In this document: positions 43,995-58,420 of the stretch, piece by piece
Layout of the letters: each line of letters opens with the position of its first letter
How positions within the stretch are numbered: position 1 is the stretch's first letter
Source: Hyphomicrobium sp. CS1BSMeth3
GTDB lineage: Bacteria > Pseudomonadota > Alphaproteobacteria > Rhizobiales > Hyphomicrobiaceae
Assembly: GCF_900117415.1 (NCBI RefSeq)
Contig: NZ_FPEI01000003.1
Coordinates: 372,001-436,000, forward strand
Direction of reading: 5' to 3'
DNA length: 64,000 nucleotides
Notes under the pieces: model-generated
The model's input: only the letters and a program-made list of their open reading frames with translations
Database searches by the model: none
What the model was told of the DNA's origin: nothing
Translations under genes and position numbers: made by a program

Positions 43995-45587
43995 ATGAGC
44001 GGGCGCACGTCCTTCTACGTCACGACGCCGATCTACTACCCCAATGGCGAGCCGCACTTCGGCCACGCCTACACGTCGATCGCGTGCGATGTGATGGCCC
44101 GCTTTGCCCGCCTCGACGGCCGCCAGGTCTTCTTCCTGACCGGCACGGACGAGCACGGCCTCAAGATGAAGCAGAGCGCGATCAAGGAAGGGATCACCCC
44201 GCAGGCGCTGGCCGACCGCAACTCGGCGCGCTTCAAGGAGCTGTTCGCCGCGCTCAACATCTCGAACGACGACTTCATCCGCACGACCGAGCCGCGCCAC
44301 TACGCCGCCTGCCAGGCGCTGTGGAGCCGCATGGCCGATGCCGGCGACATCTACCTCGACAGCTACGCCGGCTGGTACTCCGTGCGCCAGGAGGCCTTCT
44401 TCAAGGAGAGCGAGACGACCGTCGGGCCCGATGGCGTGCGCCGCGAACCGCTCGGCTCGCCCGTGGAGTGGACGGAGGAGAAGACCTATCGCTTCCGTCT
44501 CTCGGCCTACGGCGACAAGCTGCTCGCGCACTACGAGGCCAATCCCGAGTTTATCCTGCCGCCGGAGCGGCGCAACGAGGTCATCAGCTTCGTCAAGAGC
44601 GGGCTCGAGGATCTGTCGGTCTCGCGCGCGTCGCTGGACTGGGGCGTTCCGGTTCCCGGCGATCCGACGCACGTCATGTACGTGTGGATCGACGCGCTGA
44701 CGAACTACATCACGGCCGCGGGCTATCCCGATCAGGCTTCGCCGCGCTTCTCGACCTTCTGGCCGGCGGACGTTCATGTCGTCGGCAAGGACATTCTGCG
44801 CTTTCATGCCATCTACTGGCCGGCCTTCCTGATGTCGGCGGGCGTCGCGATTCCGAAACGCGTGTTCGCGCATGGCCTGCTGCTCAGCCGCGGCGAGAAG
44901 ATGTCGAAGTCGGTCGGCAATGTCATCGATCCCTTCGAGATGGCACGTGAGTTCGGCGTCGACCAGATGCGCTATTTCGCCATGCGCGAGGTCGCCTTCG
45001 GCCAGGACGGCAACTATACGCGGGAATCCATCATCAACCGCATCAATGCCGATCTCGCCAACGACCTCGGCAATCTCGCGCAGCGCTCGCTCTCGATGAT
45101 CGCGAAGAACTGCGACGCGCAGGTGCCGAAGCCCGGGGCCCTCACGCCCGAGGACAACGCATTGCTCGCCGCCGCCGACGACATGATCGCGAAGGCGCGC
45201 GAGGCCATGCGCGTGCAGGCCTTGAACCGCTATCTCGAGGCCGTCTGGACCGTGGTCGCGGATGCGAACCGCTACTTCGCCGCTGAGGAGCCCTGGGCCA
45301 AGCGCAAGACCGATCCCGCGCGCATGGCGACGATCCTCTACGTCACGGCGGAAGTCGTGCGGCAGGTCGCGATCCTTGCGCAGCCGACAACGCCGAAGGC
45401 TGCGAGCCATCTGCTCGACCTGCTCGCGCAGCCCGCGGAAGGACGCCTGTTCGAGGCATTGGGCGCGCATTCGCGTCTGGCGCCCGGGCTGTCACTGCCG
45501 GCACCGACGGGCGCCTTCCCGCGCTATGTCGATCCGACCGAGGCCGAAACAGCCGCGGCAAAGCCAAAGGGCAAGGCGAAGAGCTGA
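43995..45587 (+). CDS. metG: Methionine--tRNA ligase
   Basis: A 530-residue class I synthetase. The HIGH-equivalent HFGH is at residues 21-24 and KMSKS at 302-306. The region between the halves ([13 protein letters not shown]) lacks the CxxC zinc knuckles, so this is the zinc-free, MetG2-type enzyme. The C-terminal EMAP-like tRNA-binding extension is also absent, and the protein ends in a short Lys-rich tail. The start is a standard ATG giving [18 protein letters not shown]. Confidence 0.97.
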   Translation: MSGRTSFYVTTPIYYPNGEPHFGHAYTSIACDVMARFARLDGRQVFFLTGTDEHGLKMKQSAIKEGITPQALADRNSARFKELFAALNISNDDFIRTTEPRHYAACQALWSRMADAGDIYLDSYAGWYSVRQEAFFKESETTVGPDGVRREPLGSPVEWTEEKTYRFRLSAYGDKLLAHYEANPEFILPPERRNEVISFVKSGLEDLSVSRASLDWGVPVPGDPTHVMYVWIDALTNYITAAGYPDQASPRFSTFWPADVHVVGKDILRFHAIYWPAFLMSAGVAIPKRVFAHGLLLSRGEKMSKSVGNVIDPFEMAREFGVDQMRYFAMREVAFGQDGNYTRESIINRINADLANDLGNLAQRSLSMIAKNCDAQVPKPGALTPEDNALLAAADDMIAKAREAMRVQALNRYLEAVWTVVADANRYFAAEEPWAKRKTDPARMATILYVTAEVVRQVAILAQPTTPKAASHLLDLLAQPAEGRLFEALGAHSRLAPGLSLPAPTGAFPRYVDPTEAETAAAKPKGKAKS

Positions 45588-45638
45588 GATAGCATGACTA
45601 TGAAAGGGAACACTCGCCTGCGGCTGGCTCCAACACAT

Positions 45639-45735
45639 CCCTCCCCCCTTGTGGGGGAGGCTAGGAGGGAGGGATCGCAGAACGCCAGCGGCGGGATGCC
45701 CCCCACCCCTAACCCCTCCCCACAAGGGGGAGGGG
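45639..45735. repeat. GC-rich palindromic intergenic repeat, variant B copy 2
   Basis: Nearly identical to 25713-25809: left arm CTCCCCCCTTGTGGGGGAGG, right arm with CCCCTCCCCACAAGGGGGAGG, total 97 bp, with a slightly different centre (AACGCCAGCGGCGGG). It lies between metG and tatD on the same strand and ends 23 bp before the tatD start. It therefore is a potential partial terminator or mRNA-stabilising hairpin inside an otherwise conserved operon. Confidence 0.85.
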
Positions 45736-45758
45736 AATAGAGCCCAAGGCGCCACACG

Positions 45759-46556
45759 ATGCTCGTCGATCACCACTGCCACCTCGACTATCCCGACCTC
45801 GCGCGCAATCGCGAGGACGTGCTCGCGCGCGCCAAGGAAGCCGGCATCGGACGGATGGTCACCATCTCGACGATCATCCGCAACTACGACACTTATCGCG
45901 AGATCGCGGAAGCGCACCCGGAGATCTTTTTTACTGTCGGGACGCATCCGCATCGCGCGCACGAGGAGCTGGATATTCCGGTCGCGGAGATCGTGCGCCT
46001 CGCGCAGCATCCAAAGTGCATCGGCATTGGCGAAGCGGGCCTCGACTACTTCTATGACAAGTCCCCGCGCGACGCGCAGCGCGAGGGCTTCATCAAGCAC
46101 ATTGCCGCGGCGCGCGAGAGCGGCCTGCCGCTCGTGATCCATTCACGCGATGCGGACGAGGACACGGCGGCCATTCTCGAAGAAGAAATGCAGAAGGGCG
46201 CCTTCACAGCGGTACTGCACTGCTTCACGGGTGGCGCCGAACTCGCGCGGCGCGCGGTTGCGATCGGCCTCTACGTCTCATTCTCGGGCGTCATCACCTT
46301 CAAGAAGAATGACGCACTCCGCGCCATCGCGGCCGAAGTGCCCATGGACCGCGTGCTCGTCGAGACGGACGCGCCATTCCTTGCGCCCGAGCCCTTTCGC
46401 GGAAAGCGCAACGAGCCGGCCTATGTCGTGCACACGGCCGCCGCCCTCGCCCGCGTCAAAGGCGTGACGGATGAGGAAATCGCCAAGCTGACGACGGAGA
46501 ACTTCCACCGTCTCTATTCGAAGGCCCCGCGCGCGCTCGAAAGTGCGACAGCATGA
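45759..46556 (+). CDS. tatD: TatD family metal-dependent hydrolase
   Basis: A 265-residue TIM-barrel hydrolase. Metal ligands are visible in order: HCH near the N-terminus (VDHHCHLDYPDL), Glu in GEAGLDYFYD, His in LVIHSRDADEDT, His in LHCFTGG and Asp in ETDAPFLAP. TatD enzymes act on DNA 3' ends and possibly on D-aminoacyl-tRNA. The stop overlaps the next start (ATGA). Its position after metG is the standard arrangement in this order. Confidence 0.92.
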   Translation: MLVDHHCHLDYPDLARNREDVLARAKEAGIGRMVTISTIIRNYDTYREIAEAHPEIFFTVGTHPHRAHEELDIPVAEIVRLAQHPKCIGIGEAGLDYFYDKSPRDAQREGFIKHIAAARESGLPLVIHSRDADEDTAAILEEEMQKGAFTAVLHCFTGGAELARRAVAIGLYVSFSGVITFKKNDALRAIAAEVPMDRVLVETDAPFLAPEPFRGKRNEPAYVVHTAAALARVKGVTDEEIAKLTTENFHRLYSKAPRALESATA

Positions 46557-47362
46557 GCGGCAAGCTGACGCTTCTCGGCACGGGTTCATCCGGCGGCGTG
46601 CCGAGGCTCGGCAACAACTGGGGTGCGTGCGATCCGACCAATCCGAAGAACCGGAGGCGTCGCTGCGCGGCACTCGTCGAGCGCATCTCGGGGCGCTCGC
46701 GCACGCGCGTCCTCATTGACGCGCCGCCGGATCTGCGCGAGCAGCTCCTCGATGCCGAGGTCGGCACCATCGATGGCGTGCTCTTCACGCACGACCACGC
46801 CGATCATACGCACGGCATCGATGATCTGCGCATGCTTGCCTACAACGCCAAGCGTCGCGTCGATGTGCATTTCGACGTCGCGACGCGAACCTCGCTCTAC
46901 GAGCGCTTCCGCTACTGCTTCGAGATGCCCCCCGGCAGCATGTACGCGCCGATCCTCAATGCGCACGTGATCGACCCACCCAATGTCGTGCGCATCAACG
47001 GCGGCGCGGGGCCGATCGATGCGACGCCGGTCGTGCAGGCGCACGGCGATACCTTCTCGCTCGGCTTCCGCATTGGCGACATCGCCTATTCGCCGGACAT
47101 CAGCGGGCTCACGGATGAAGCACAGGCCCAGTTGCGCAATCTCGATCTCTGGATCGTCGATGCCCTGCGCTACATCCCGCATCCGAGCCACTTCACCGTG
47201 GCCCAGGCACTCGAATGGATCGAGCGCCTGAAGCCCAAGCGCGCCATCCTCACGCACCTGCACGTCGATCTCGACTATGCGACGTTGAAACGTGAGCTGC
47301 CGTCGCACGTAGAGCCGGCCTATGACGGCATGAGCGTACATTTCGACTGGCCGTCGCCCTGA
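46553..47362 (+). CDS. MBL-fold metallo-hydrolase (PhnP-like phosphodiesterase)
   Basis: A 269-residue metallo-beta-lactamase-fold enzyme. The metal-binding HDHADH is at residues 80-85; further ligands are expected in PVVQAHGD and PKRAILTHLHVDLDY. The opening LTLLGTGSSGGVPRLGNNWGACD is that of the PhnP/lipoate-like subgroup, usually encoded after tatD. Cyclic nucleotide or phosphonate-pathway phosphodiester hydrolysis is known for relatives; the natural substrate here is unknown. It is translationally coupled to tatD and converges with rimK. Confidence 0.88.
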   Translation: MSGKLTLLGTGSSGGVPRLGNNWGACDPTNPKNRRRRCAALVERISGRSRTRVLIDAPPDLREQLLDAEVGTIDGVLFTHDHADHTHGIDDLRMLAYNAKRRVDVHFDVATRTSLYERFRYCFEMPPGSMYAPILNAHVIDPPNVVRINGGAGPIDATPVVQAHGDTFSLGFRIGDIAYSPDISGLTDEAQAQLRNLDLWIVDALRYIPHPSHFTVAQALEWIERLKPKRAILTHLHVDLDYATLKRELPSHVEPAYDGMSVHFDWPSP

Positions 47363-47375
47363 GCGGCCACGCGTC

Positions 47376-48281
47376 TCAGCCCTTGCCGCGCGTCCCCGTA
47401 TCGCCAGGGCGCGCGTGCTCCTCGAGATAGGTGATCATGGCGCCGGCCACATCGATGCCGGTTGCCTGCTCCATGCCCTCGATGCCGGGCGAGGAGTTCA
47501 CCTCGATCACCAGCGGCCCACGCTTCGAGCGCAGCATGTCCACCGCCGCGACGTTGAGGCCCAGGGTCTCAGTCGACTTGAGCGCGGTCTGGATTTCCTC
47601 GGGCGTGAGCTCGACGGCCTCAGCCCTGCCGCCACGGTGCAGATTCGAGCGGAACTCGCCCTTGCGGCCCGTCCGGCGCATGGCCGCAACCACGCGCCTG
47701 CCCACGACGAGCGCGCGCACATCCGTGCCCATGGCCTCCTGGATGAACTCCTGCACGAGGATATCGACGTTGGCGGCGCTGAAGGCCTCGATGGTCGATT
47801 TGGCCGAGGCCTCGGTCTCGGCGAGGATCACCCCCATGCCCTGCGTGCCTTCGAGCAGCTTGATGACGACGGGCACGCCGCCGACTTCGGCCAGCACTTC
47901 GAGCGCCTTGCGCGGTCCGTGGGCAAAAGCCGTCGCCGGCAGGCCGACGCCGGCCCGTGCCAATAGCTGGAGCGCGCGCAGCTTGTCCCGCGCACGCCCG
48001 ATCGCGACACTTTCATTGAGCGAGAACACACCCTGCATCTCGAACTGACGCACGACCGCGAGCCCGTAGTGCGTGATCGAGGCGCCGATCCGCGGGATCA
48101 CCGCGTCATAGATCGACAGCGTCTTGCCGCCGTAGCGCAGCAGCGGGTTGTTCGGCGTGATGTTCACATGCACGTGAAGCGTATTGATCACGTCGATCGT
48201 GTGCCCGCGCGTGCGCGCCGCTTCGACGATGCGCCGGTGCGAGTAGAGGCCCGGATTGCGCGCCAGCATGACGAGCTTCAT
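47376..48281 (-). CDS. rimK: RimK family ATP-grasp alpha-L-glutamate ligase
   Basis: A 301-residue ATP-grasp ligase. It starts [17 protein letters not shown] and includes [14 protein letters not shown] (nucleotide-binding glycine loop), [17 protein letters not shown] and [16 protein letters not shown], close in length and motifs to E. coli RimK, which adds Glu residues to ribosomal protein S6. The ATG at 48281 is chosen by the family N-terminus; the open frame continues 27 codons upstream. The protease-like or DUF partner often coupled with rimK is not adjacent. A role in S6 modification is by family similarity. Confidence 0.92.
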   Translation of the reverse strand: MKLVMLARNPGLYSHRRIVEAARTRGHTIDVINTLHVHVNITPNNPLLRYGGKTLSIYDAVIPRIGASITHYGLAVVRQFEMQGVFSLNESVAIGRARDKLRALQLLARAGVGLPATAFAHGPRKALEVLAEVGGVPVVIKLLEGTQGMGVILAETEASAKSTIEAFSAANVDILVQEFIQEAMGTDVRALVVGRRVVAAMRRTGRKGEFRSNLHRGGRAEAVELTPEEIQTALKSTETLGLNVAAVDMLRSKRGPLVIEVNSSPGIEGMEQATGIDVAGAMITYLEEHARPGDTGTRGKG

Positions 48282-48465
48282 CGAATGCGCTCCGATGGAG
48301 GGCGGATCCTGCGGTCGGCGAACGACACTCAGCGCGCGGCGCGCCACCGATGATCGTGCCAATGCTCAAGGTGAGACATACCACGCGCGGGCTGGGCGTA
48401 AAGCGCGCTCGATGAGCGAACGTCGCCGCACCCTCGCGGATTTGAGGAGACTGGTTGCTGAGGTG

Positions 48466-48666
48466 CTAGCGCGTGTCTGCCGGCGTATCGACGAGGGCGC
48501 CCGCCCCTTCGGCCGCGTCGGCCGCCGGGTCGATCGCCGCGTGCATGAGCAGCGCCCCGCCGATACTCAGGACGGCGATCGTGACGACGCAGATGAGCAG
48601 GCGCAGCAGCAGGGACCGCCCCGAAAACGCACTCCGGGGCCGGCCGTCAAGGACGGTGTCGTTCAT
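48466..48666 (-). CDS. Small predicted single-span membrane protein
   Basis: A 66-residue frame with a basic N-terminal part (RPRSAFSGRSLLLR), one hydrophobic helix of about 22 residues (LLICVVTIAVLSIGGALLM) and an acidic, Ala/Asp-rich tail. The charge distribution predicts an N-in orientation. No family is recognised. An ATG two codons upstream (48672) is an alternative start; a GGGA lies nearby. Coding status rests on the membrane-protein pattern and on its lying in an otherwise empty gap. Confidence 0.45.
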   Translation of the reverse strand: MNDTVLDGRPRSAFSGRSLLLRLLICVVTIAVLSIGGALLMHAAIDPAADAAEGAGALVDTPADTR

Positions 48667-48805
48667 GAGCATTCCCGACAGGCGCACAAAGTTGAGGATG
48701 GCGCCTCAGATGCTTCCATTCGCACTTCGAATCAGGCTTGATCAAGGCGTCTGAGGGCCGCGAATCAACCTGGCTCGCACGCCGTAGCGTGAGAGCCACA
48801 GCGGA

Positions 48806-50332
48806 TTATTGCGGGCGGCGCGTCAGCCGGTGTCCAAGCGCCAGGATTGCGGCCAGCGGCACGATCAAACCAATTGCGAAAACGACCACGACGAGCATCG
48901 TCAGCTCGCCGTATTGGCCGCGGTCCACCGGGAAGATCAGGTTCAGATACTTGGTCTGAAGCGAGCCAGCGACCAGCGCGAGGTTCATCAGCGACGCCAT
49001 GAGCGCGAACCACGTCGCACGGTGGCCGGGCGGCGCGTTGACGGCGATCAGCGTCAGGAGCGGGATCATGCTGACCTGGGCGAGCGGCGACTGGGCCGCC
49101 GCATCGATGAGCGCGATCGAACGCGCGCCCAAGCCGAAAACGCGCTCCGTCCATTCGTAGGCGCCTGTGACCAGGATCAGGTTGGGAATGGCGAGCAGCC
49201 CGCCGAGGATCGTCAGCCAGAGCAGCACGCGCACCACCGGCTGGCGTGTCACGGCATCGGCGAGGAGCCACGCCGCCGCGAGCCCGATGGCCGCGCCGAT
49301 CTGCTGCAGCACGCCGAAGAAGGCCTGGTCGAAGCCGAGCACGTCGATGCTGAACCACGTGTAGCCCTGTCCGACGCTCGGCGTCGCGCGAAAGACGAAG
49401 ATGATGATGGCGGCAACGATGATGTGGCGCTGCGCATCGAGGGGAACGTGCCCGATCACGCGCTTGAGCATCGCGACGATGATGATGATCGAGACGAGGA
49501 ACACGATCTCCTGCGCGGCTGGCACACCGGCCACCGCAACCCCCGTCACCGTTGCGCCAAAGGCCAACCCACCACCGAGAATGCGCCAGTCGATGGGGCG
49601 TGTCTCGCTCGTCTCAAGCCGCACGAGCAGCGCGCCCGTGACCGAGATCACGGGAATGACGAGGCCGATGAGGAACACCGTCGCGTAGCTCAGATGCTGC
49701 GCGAGAAAGCCGGAAATCCCCGCCACGGCGAAAATGCCGAACGACAGCGCGAGGCGCCCGAGCACCTGGACCATGCCGAGATCACGCGTCACATCTTCTT
49801 CGGGGCGCGGCGTGCCATCTTCCTGATGTCGGCTCACGACCTCGGTGCTCATGGCGTCGGCGACCACGTCCTGGAGCACGACGCCGGTAACGGTGATGAG
49901 CTGGGAGGCGACGTAGATCGTGTTTGGATGGAACGACGGAAAGTAGCCGGCGGCGGCACCCGCCAGCAGCAAAAGCCCGATGGCGATGAGTGCGGCACCG
50001 ATGAACACGTAGATGCGCCGCTGCGAGCCGAAGATCGGCACGGCGTCGACCAGCTCACCGAAGACCATCTTCACGGCCCAGGGCAGGCCGAGCCACACGG
50101 CGAGCGCGGCGAGATCGGCCGGCGTCAGCGTCAGCGCGGACTTGATCCAGAAGTCCTGGGCCACGGCGATGATGCCGAGCGCGCCATAGGCGAAGTAGAT
50201 CATGAGCAGCGGCAGATACTGCCAGCGCATGGCGCGGATCGGCGTCAGCAGCGCCGCCTCGAGCTGGGCGCGGACATAGCTCTTTGCCGCCGGCTCAGTC
50301 GTCTCCGCGCGGCGGGCGTGCTCCTGCGTCAT
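48806..50332 (-). CDS. BT1-family (folate/biopterin-type) major facilitator transporter
   Basis: A 508-residue carrier with about 12-14 hydrophobic segments. The segment WLGLPWAVKMVFGELVDAVPIFGSQRRIYVFIG corresponds to the BT1/PF03092 signature (P-W-x-x-K-x-x-x-G-x-x-x-D followed by G-x-x-R-R-x-Y). The family carries folates or pterins in trypanosomatids and cyanobacteria; many bacterial members are uncharacterised, so the substrate is open. The ATG lies one base after the end of repeat copy 4 (minus strand), whose GGGA provides the nearest Shine-Dalgarno-like sequence. Confidence 0.82.
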   Translation of the reverse strand: MTQEHARRAETTEPAAKSYVRAQLEAALLTPIRAMRWQYLPLLMIYFAYGALGIIAVAQDFWIKSALTLTPADLAALAVWLGLPWAVKMVFGELVDAVPIFGSQRRIYVFIGAALIAIGLLLLAGAAAGYFPSFHPNTIYVASQLITVTGVVLQDVVADAMSTEVVSRHQEDGTPRPEEDVTRDLGMVQVLGRLALSFGIFAVAGISGFLAQHLSYATVFLIGLVIPVISVTGALLVRLETSETRPIDWRILGGGLAFGATVTGVAVAGVPAAQEIVFLVSIIIIVAMLKRVIGHVPLDAQRHIIVAAIIIFVFRATPSVGQGYTWFSIDVLGFDQAFFGVLQQIGAAIGLAAAWLLADAVTRQPVVRVLLWLTILGGLLAIPNLILVTGAYEWTERVFGLGARSIALIDAAAQSPLAQVSMIPLLTLIAVNAPPGHRATWFALMASLMNLALVAGSLQTKYLNLIFPVDRGQYGELTMLVVVVFAIGLIVPLAAILALGHRLTRRPQ

Positions 50333-50333
50333 G

Positions 50334-53969
<3,636 letters not shown>

Positions 53970-54185
53970 TCCGTCGTCCTCACGGTGTCGGTCCGCGCTG
54001 CGCTTAGACGGCCCGCCCGTCCCACTCAACTCATCCACCCCCGGCGCTGCGAACGCCGCCGTCTCGAATCATCTAGCACGGCTGGCCACTTACGGACCAC
54101 AGATGCCGATGATCGCCGAAGCCTAGTCCACCGATATGGCGCTGATGCGGCAGCGCGTCCGGGATGTGCCGGACACGCGTCGAAT

Positions 54186-55148
54186 TCAGTTGCGATTCGC
54201 AGCGAACTGCACTGCCGCCATGCCGAGCGATGCATCGTAGCCGGCAACGTGCGGCGCCTCCCGCACCATCGGCGCGTGCACCACGGTCCATGCGTCGGCG
54301 TCGGCGAACAGGGACTTGAGCACCGTGGCATTGAGCCGATGTCCGCCGCGAACGGAGCGATACGAAGCCAGCAGCGGCGCGCCAGCCAGCGCAAGGTCAC
54401 CCACCGCATCCAGCATCTTGTGACGCACGAACTCCTGCGGATAGCGGAGGCCTTCCGGGTTCATGACCCGGTCCTCGCCGATCGCGACGGTGTTCTCGAG
54501 CGAGGCGCCGAGCGCGAGGCCCGATTTCCAGAGCATCTCGACGTCGCGCATGAAGCCGAAGGTGCGTGCGCGGCAGAGCTCCTGGCGGAAAGCGCCGGGG
54601 CTCAGGTCCAGCGCCATGCGCTGGCGGCCGATGACCGGGCTGTCGAAATTGATCTCGACATCGAGATGGAAGCTCGAGTGCGGCGTCAGCTCGCCCCAGC
54701 AATCGCCTTCCTGCACGCGGATCGGCTTCAGAACCTTGATGAACTTGCGCGGCGTCGCGAGCTCGCGCACGCCGACCTCATCGATGGCATCGACGAAAGC
54801 GGCAGCGCTTCCGTCCATGATCGGCACTTCTTTGTTGTCGATTTCGATGAAGCAGTTGTCGACGCAAAGGCCGCGCAGCGCGGAGAGCAGATGCTCGACG
54901 GTGCCGACTGTGACCCCCCGGTCATCGCCGATCACCGTGCAGAGCGTGAGGTTCCGAACTGCCCTCACGTCCGCCTCGATCTGGGAAATGATGCGCCCCC
55001 GTTTGGAGACGATAAAGCAGATCCCAGTATCGGCCGGAGCCGGATGTATCACCACCGAAACTGGCGCCCCGCTATGCACCCCCGTGCCGGACACCTCGAT
55101 CTCGCGCGCAACCGTTGTCTGGCGTGCACCGATGAATCGCTTCGACAT
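54186..55148 (-). CDS. lpxC: UDP-3-O-acyl-N-acetylglucosamine deacetylase
   Basis: A 320-residue zinc deacetylase, the committed step of lipid A synthesis. Zinc ligands are His86 in GTVEHLLSA, His243 and Asp247 in RHKMLDAVGD; the catalytic His270 lies in SVRGGH. The N-terminal TGVHSGAPV is also diagnostic. The gene follows ftsZ on the same strand after 440 bp, a conserved adjacency in proteobacteria. Confidence 0.95.
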   Translation of the reverse strand: MSKRFIGARQTTVAREIEVSGTGVHSGAPVSVVIHPAPADTGICFIVSKRGRIISQIEADVRAVRNLTLCTVIGDDRGVTVGTVEHLLSALRGLCVDNCFIEIDNKEVPIMDGSAAAFVDAIDEVGVRELATPRKFIKVLKPIRVQEGDCWGELTPHSSFHLDVEINFDSPVIGRQRMALDLSPGAFRQELCRARTFGFMRDVEMLWKSGLALGASLENTVAIGEDRVMNPEGLRYPQEFVRHKMLDAVGDLALAGAPLLASYRSVRGGHRLNATVLKSLFADADAWTVVHAPMVREAPHVAGYDASLGMAAVQFAANRN

Positions 55149-55590
55149 GTAGCGCCGTCCCTCGATCCCCTTACGGCTCTCGCGTCGCAGTCAGACTGCA
55201 GGAAGAGAGAGCCCCCCAAGATCGTATCCAGTTGCTTGCCTACGCCACCCCGGGTGGGGCTTGTTATTTCTGCCCCGTGCAAGCGTTACCGGAACCCGTC
55301 TTAATCAAGACGATAACGTGATGCGCGCCGCGTTCACAAGTCACGCTTTCTTACGAAATGTTGCCGAGGCGCCTCACCATCTTAGTATTTGTTTTATAAT
55401 CGTTTTTCCAGGAAGGCATACTGAATATCGCGAGCTTTTCCACAAACACTGAGTAAGGATCAGCTTGGTGGCTTGAGTGTGTCGCTTTTGTGATTCGCCG
55501 CATCCGCGGCAACCAACTGCCTGATCGGAACGCAGTTCTCTGCATATGCCGAGATTCCGGGCGGAGCCGCCTGTCCGCGGTCTCCGCGCC
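55149..55590. other. Intergenic region between ftsZ and lpxC
   Basis: 442 bp without a convincing gene. The stretch 55360-55440 is strikingly AT-rich for this genome (TTTGTTTTATAATCG) and is a likely site of the lpxC promoter on the minus strand, though I cannot place -35 and -10 boxes confidently. A short GC palindrome CCACCCCGGGTGG lies at about 55245-55257. Confidence 0.45.
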
Positions 55591-57051
55591 TCAGCTTCTC
55601 CGTCCCCTTCCACCCACGAGACGGTGCAGCAGGCCGCCGCCGCGCGTCGGCTCGGGCGGCGGGGGCTCCAAGGGTTGCGCATGCGACTTCTGGGCCGCGT
55701 AGACGGGCGACTTCGCCGCATACTCGCGCTGCCCGACGGGCGGGAACTCGTCGACGGAGGGCATGCGCCGATAGTCACCATCCGGCGCATGGCGCATGGG
55801 CGGCGCCGTCGGCTCGTCGCGATCGATCGGCTCCGATGGATGACCGGGCGGCTGCGTGACGTTTTCCTCGATCACAACGCCGCCGGGCGCGCGCCAAAGC
55901 TCGCGGCGCGGAGCCGGAGATGCCGCCGGACGCGCCGGCGCTTCGTGGTAGCCCGAGTGCGGATTGAGATCCTCGGGATTGAAGCGGCGCCGGGCGGCAT
56001 CGCTAGCTGCAGGCGTCGCAGCTGCTGTTGCGGCGTGCGCGCCGGCCGAAGGCTTCGCTACAGGCGCAGCTTGCTGATTCACGATCGCCATCGACATGCC
56101 GGAGGCAACGATCGCGATCCGCATCTTGTTGGTCATGCTGTCGTCGAACGACGCGCCGACGATGATGTTGGCTTCCTCGTCGACCTCCTGGCGCACGCGG
56201 CTTGCAGCCTCGTCGACCTCGAAGAGTGTCATGTCCCGGCCGCCGATGATCGACACGAGCACGCCCTTCGCGCCGCTCAGCGAGAGATCGTCGATCAGCG
56301 GATTGGCGAGCGCCATCTCCGCGGCCTTCATCGCGCGACCTTCGCCCATGGCCTCGCCGGTACCCATCATCGCCGTGCCCATGCCGCGCATGATGACCTG
56401 CACGTCGGCGAAGTCGAGATTGATCAAGCCATCCTTCATGATCAGATCGACAATGCAGGCAACACCGGCGTGCAGCACCTTGTCGGCGAGCACGAACGCC
56501 TCGGCGAACGTGGTCTTCTCGTTGGCGATGCGGAACAGGTTCTGATTCGGAATGACGATGAGCGTGTCGACCGAGGTCTTGAGCTCGGCGATGCCGGCTT
56601 CGGCGACGCGCATCCGGCGCGCGCCCTCGAAATGGAAGGGCTTGGTGACGATCGCGACCGTCAGGAGACCCATGTCGCGGGCCGTACGCGCAATGACAGC
56701 CGCCGCGCCCGTGCCCGTGCCGCCGCCCATGCCGGCAGCGATGAAGGCCATGTGGGCGCCCTTGAGCGCCTTGGTGATCTCTTCCTTGGCTTCCTCGGCC
56801 GCCGCAAGGCCGATCTCGGGCCGCGAGCCCGCGCCGAGGCCCTGCGTGAGGTTCACACCGAGCTGGATGCGGCGCTCGGCGCCAGAGGCAGCCAGCGCCT
56901 GAGCGTCGGTATTGGCGACGATGTACTCGACGTCCTGGAGGCCGGACGCGATCATGTTGTTGATGGCGTTGCCGCCCGCGCCGCCGACCCCGACCACCTT
57001 GATGATGGGGCGAAGCTCGCTGAAAGCCGGTGTTTGCGGACCTGTGCTCAT
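55591..57051 (-). CDS. ftsZ: Cell division protein FtsZ
   Basis: A 486-residue tubulin homologue that forms the division ring. The tubulin signature GGGTGTG is at residues 109-115 within [13 protein letters not shown], preceded by [15 protein letters not shown]. The globular domain ends near residue 320. An Ala/Pro-rich linker of about 150 residues follows. The C-terminus reads [16 protein letters not shown], not the DIPAFLRRQ-type peptide of Caulobacter. The ATG at 57051 has GAGGC upstream; a TTG codon one position earlier is less likely. Encoded 46 bp after ftsA. Confidence 0.96.
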   Translation of the reverse strand: MSTGPQTPAFSELRPIIKVVGVGGAGGNAINNMIASGLQDVEYIVANTDAQALAASGAERRIQLGVNLTQGLGAGSRPEIGLAAAEEAKEEITKALKGAHMAFIAAGMGGGTGTGAAAVIARTARDMGLLTVAIVTKPFHFEGARRMRVAEAGIAELKTSVDTLIVIPNQNLFRIANEKTTFAEAFVLADKVLHAGVACIVDLIMKDGLINLDFADVQVIMRGMGTAMMGTGEAMGEGRAMKAAEMALANPLIDDLSLSGAKGVLVSIIGGRDMTLFEVDEAASRVRQEVDEEANIIVGASFDDSMTNKMRIAIVASGMSMAIVNQQAAPVAKPSAGAHAATAAATPAASDAARRRFNPEDLNPHSGYHEAPARPAASPAPRRELWRAPGGVVIEENVTQPPGHPSEPIDRDEPTAPPMRHAPDGDYRRMPSVDEFPPVGQREYAAKSPVYAAQKSHAQPLEPPPPEPTRGGGLLHRLVGGRGRRS

Positions 57052-57097
57052 CAATGCCTCGTGTCCGTAGTGACCGCCCGGGCGCGCCGCGACCGGC

Positions 57098-58408
57098 TCA
57101 ACCCTTGGCGCGGCTCAGCCAGTTGCCGATCCAGCTCACGTAGCCGCCTCCACGCCAACCGCGCAGTCCCCCAGTCCTCGCAGCGAAGTGCTGCTGCAGC
57201 GAATCACCAATCAGCCCGCTCACCGTCGCGAACGCCGGACCCAGCATGTCGGTGGACATCCCATCGATCGGGCTCGGCCGGCCAATGCGCACTGAAGCGC
57301 CGCGCGCCGCCGCCCCGACATTCCCCGAGGTATCCCCCAGACCACCCCAAACGCTGTCGATCCCCTCGATTCCGGCCCCGCCCCCGGTCAACACGACCCG
57401 CTCGCAAATGCTCCTTTCGAGCTTCGCGGCAACGACCCGTTCATTGACCAGCGCCGCAATGCCGTGGATCCGCGGCACGATCAGCGAACGCAACTCTGCC
57501 CGAGAGACCCGAGCCGTTGTCTCGTCCACGCCGTCGCTGACGGAGAACGAGAACGACTCATGATCATTCGAGCGCGCCGGCAGCAGTGTGCCATAAAGCG
57601 TTTTGATTCGCTCGGCTTCCGTCACGGACGTGCCGAGACGCCGGGCAATGTCGAACGTGACGAGCTGGGCGCCGACCGGAAGGACCTCGGCCATGGCCAG
57701 CCGGCCGCCAAAAAAGGCCGCTATCGACGTCACACCAGCGCCAATGTCGACGACGAGCACGCCGAGCTGGCGCTCCTCCTCGGTCGTCACCGCCATCGCA
57801 CTCGCGTAGGGTGTGGCGGCAAGCTGGTGCGGCTCCAGATAGCAGCGCTCGACGACGGCGAGCAGGTTCTGCAGCGGCCCGTCATCGGCCGTGACCGCCA
57901 CGAGATCGGCGCTGAGCTCGCTGCCGGCCATGCCGCGCGGATCGGCGACGCCCTCGGCGCCATCGAGATGCCAGGCCTCGTTGTGGAACTGGATGAGCGT
58001 GCGGCCGCCCCGGGCCGCGTAGGCCTCGCCGCCTGCCAGCGCGCGCGCGACGTCGCCGTCGTGGGCAATGCCCGTATCGACGCGCACGCGGGCAACGAAG
58101 CGCTGCGACTTGAGGCGCCCACAAGCAACCGCGATGCTCACCTGCTCCATGGTCACGCCGGCCATGCGCTCCGCCTGCCCGACAGCCGCGCGAACGGCCA
58201 GCTCCGCGGCGTCAGGATCGATGACCATGCCGGCCTTCATGCCGCCGCTGCGCTGGTGGCCGATGCCAAGAAGGCGCGTGCGCCCGCCTTGCTCACCGGT
58301 TGCGATCAGGCACACGACCTTGCTCGTGCCGATGTCGAGCGCGGCGATGACCGGCGCCCCGCGTGGGAGTGGCGGGGGCCTGCTGCTGCTGCGATCCATG
58401 CTGTTCAT
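57098..58408 (-). CDS. ftsA: Cell division protein FtsA
   Basis: A 436-residue actin-like protein that tethers FtsZ to the membrane. The phosphate-binding loop appears as [14 protein letters not shown], the second nucleotide loop as [15 protein letters not shown], and the adenosine motif as [13 protein letters not shown]. The last residues ([11 protein letters not shown]) form the amphipathic membrane-targeting helix. The first 20 residues are Arg/Pro-rich. An ATG three codons in is an alternative start. Confidence 0.95.
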   Translation of the reverse strand: MNSMDRSSSRPPPLPRGAPVIAALDIGTSKVVCLIATGEQGGRTRLLGIGHQRSGGMKAGMVIDPDAAELAVRAAVGQAERMAGVTMEQVSIAVACGRLKSQRFVARVRVDTGIAHDGDVARALAGGEAYAARGGRTLIQFHNEAWHLDGAEGVADPRGMAGSELSADLVAVTADDGPLQNLLAVVERCYLEPHQLAATPYASAMAVTTEEERQLGVLVVDIGAGVTSIAAFFGGRLAMAEVLPVGAQLVTFDIARRLGTSVTEAERIKTLYGTLLPARSNDHESFSFSVSDGVDETTARVSRAELRSLIVPRIHGIAALVNERVVAAKLERSICERVVLTGGGAGIEGIDSVWGGLGDTSGNVGAAARGASVRIGRPSPIDGMSTDMLGPAFATVSGLIGDSLQQHFAARTGGLRGWRGGGYVSWIGNWLSRAKG

Positions 58409-58420
58409 GTGTACGCCCCC

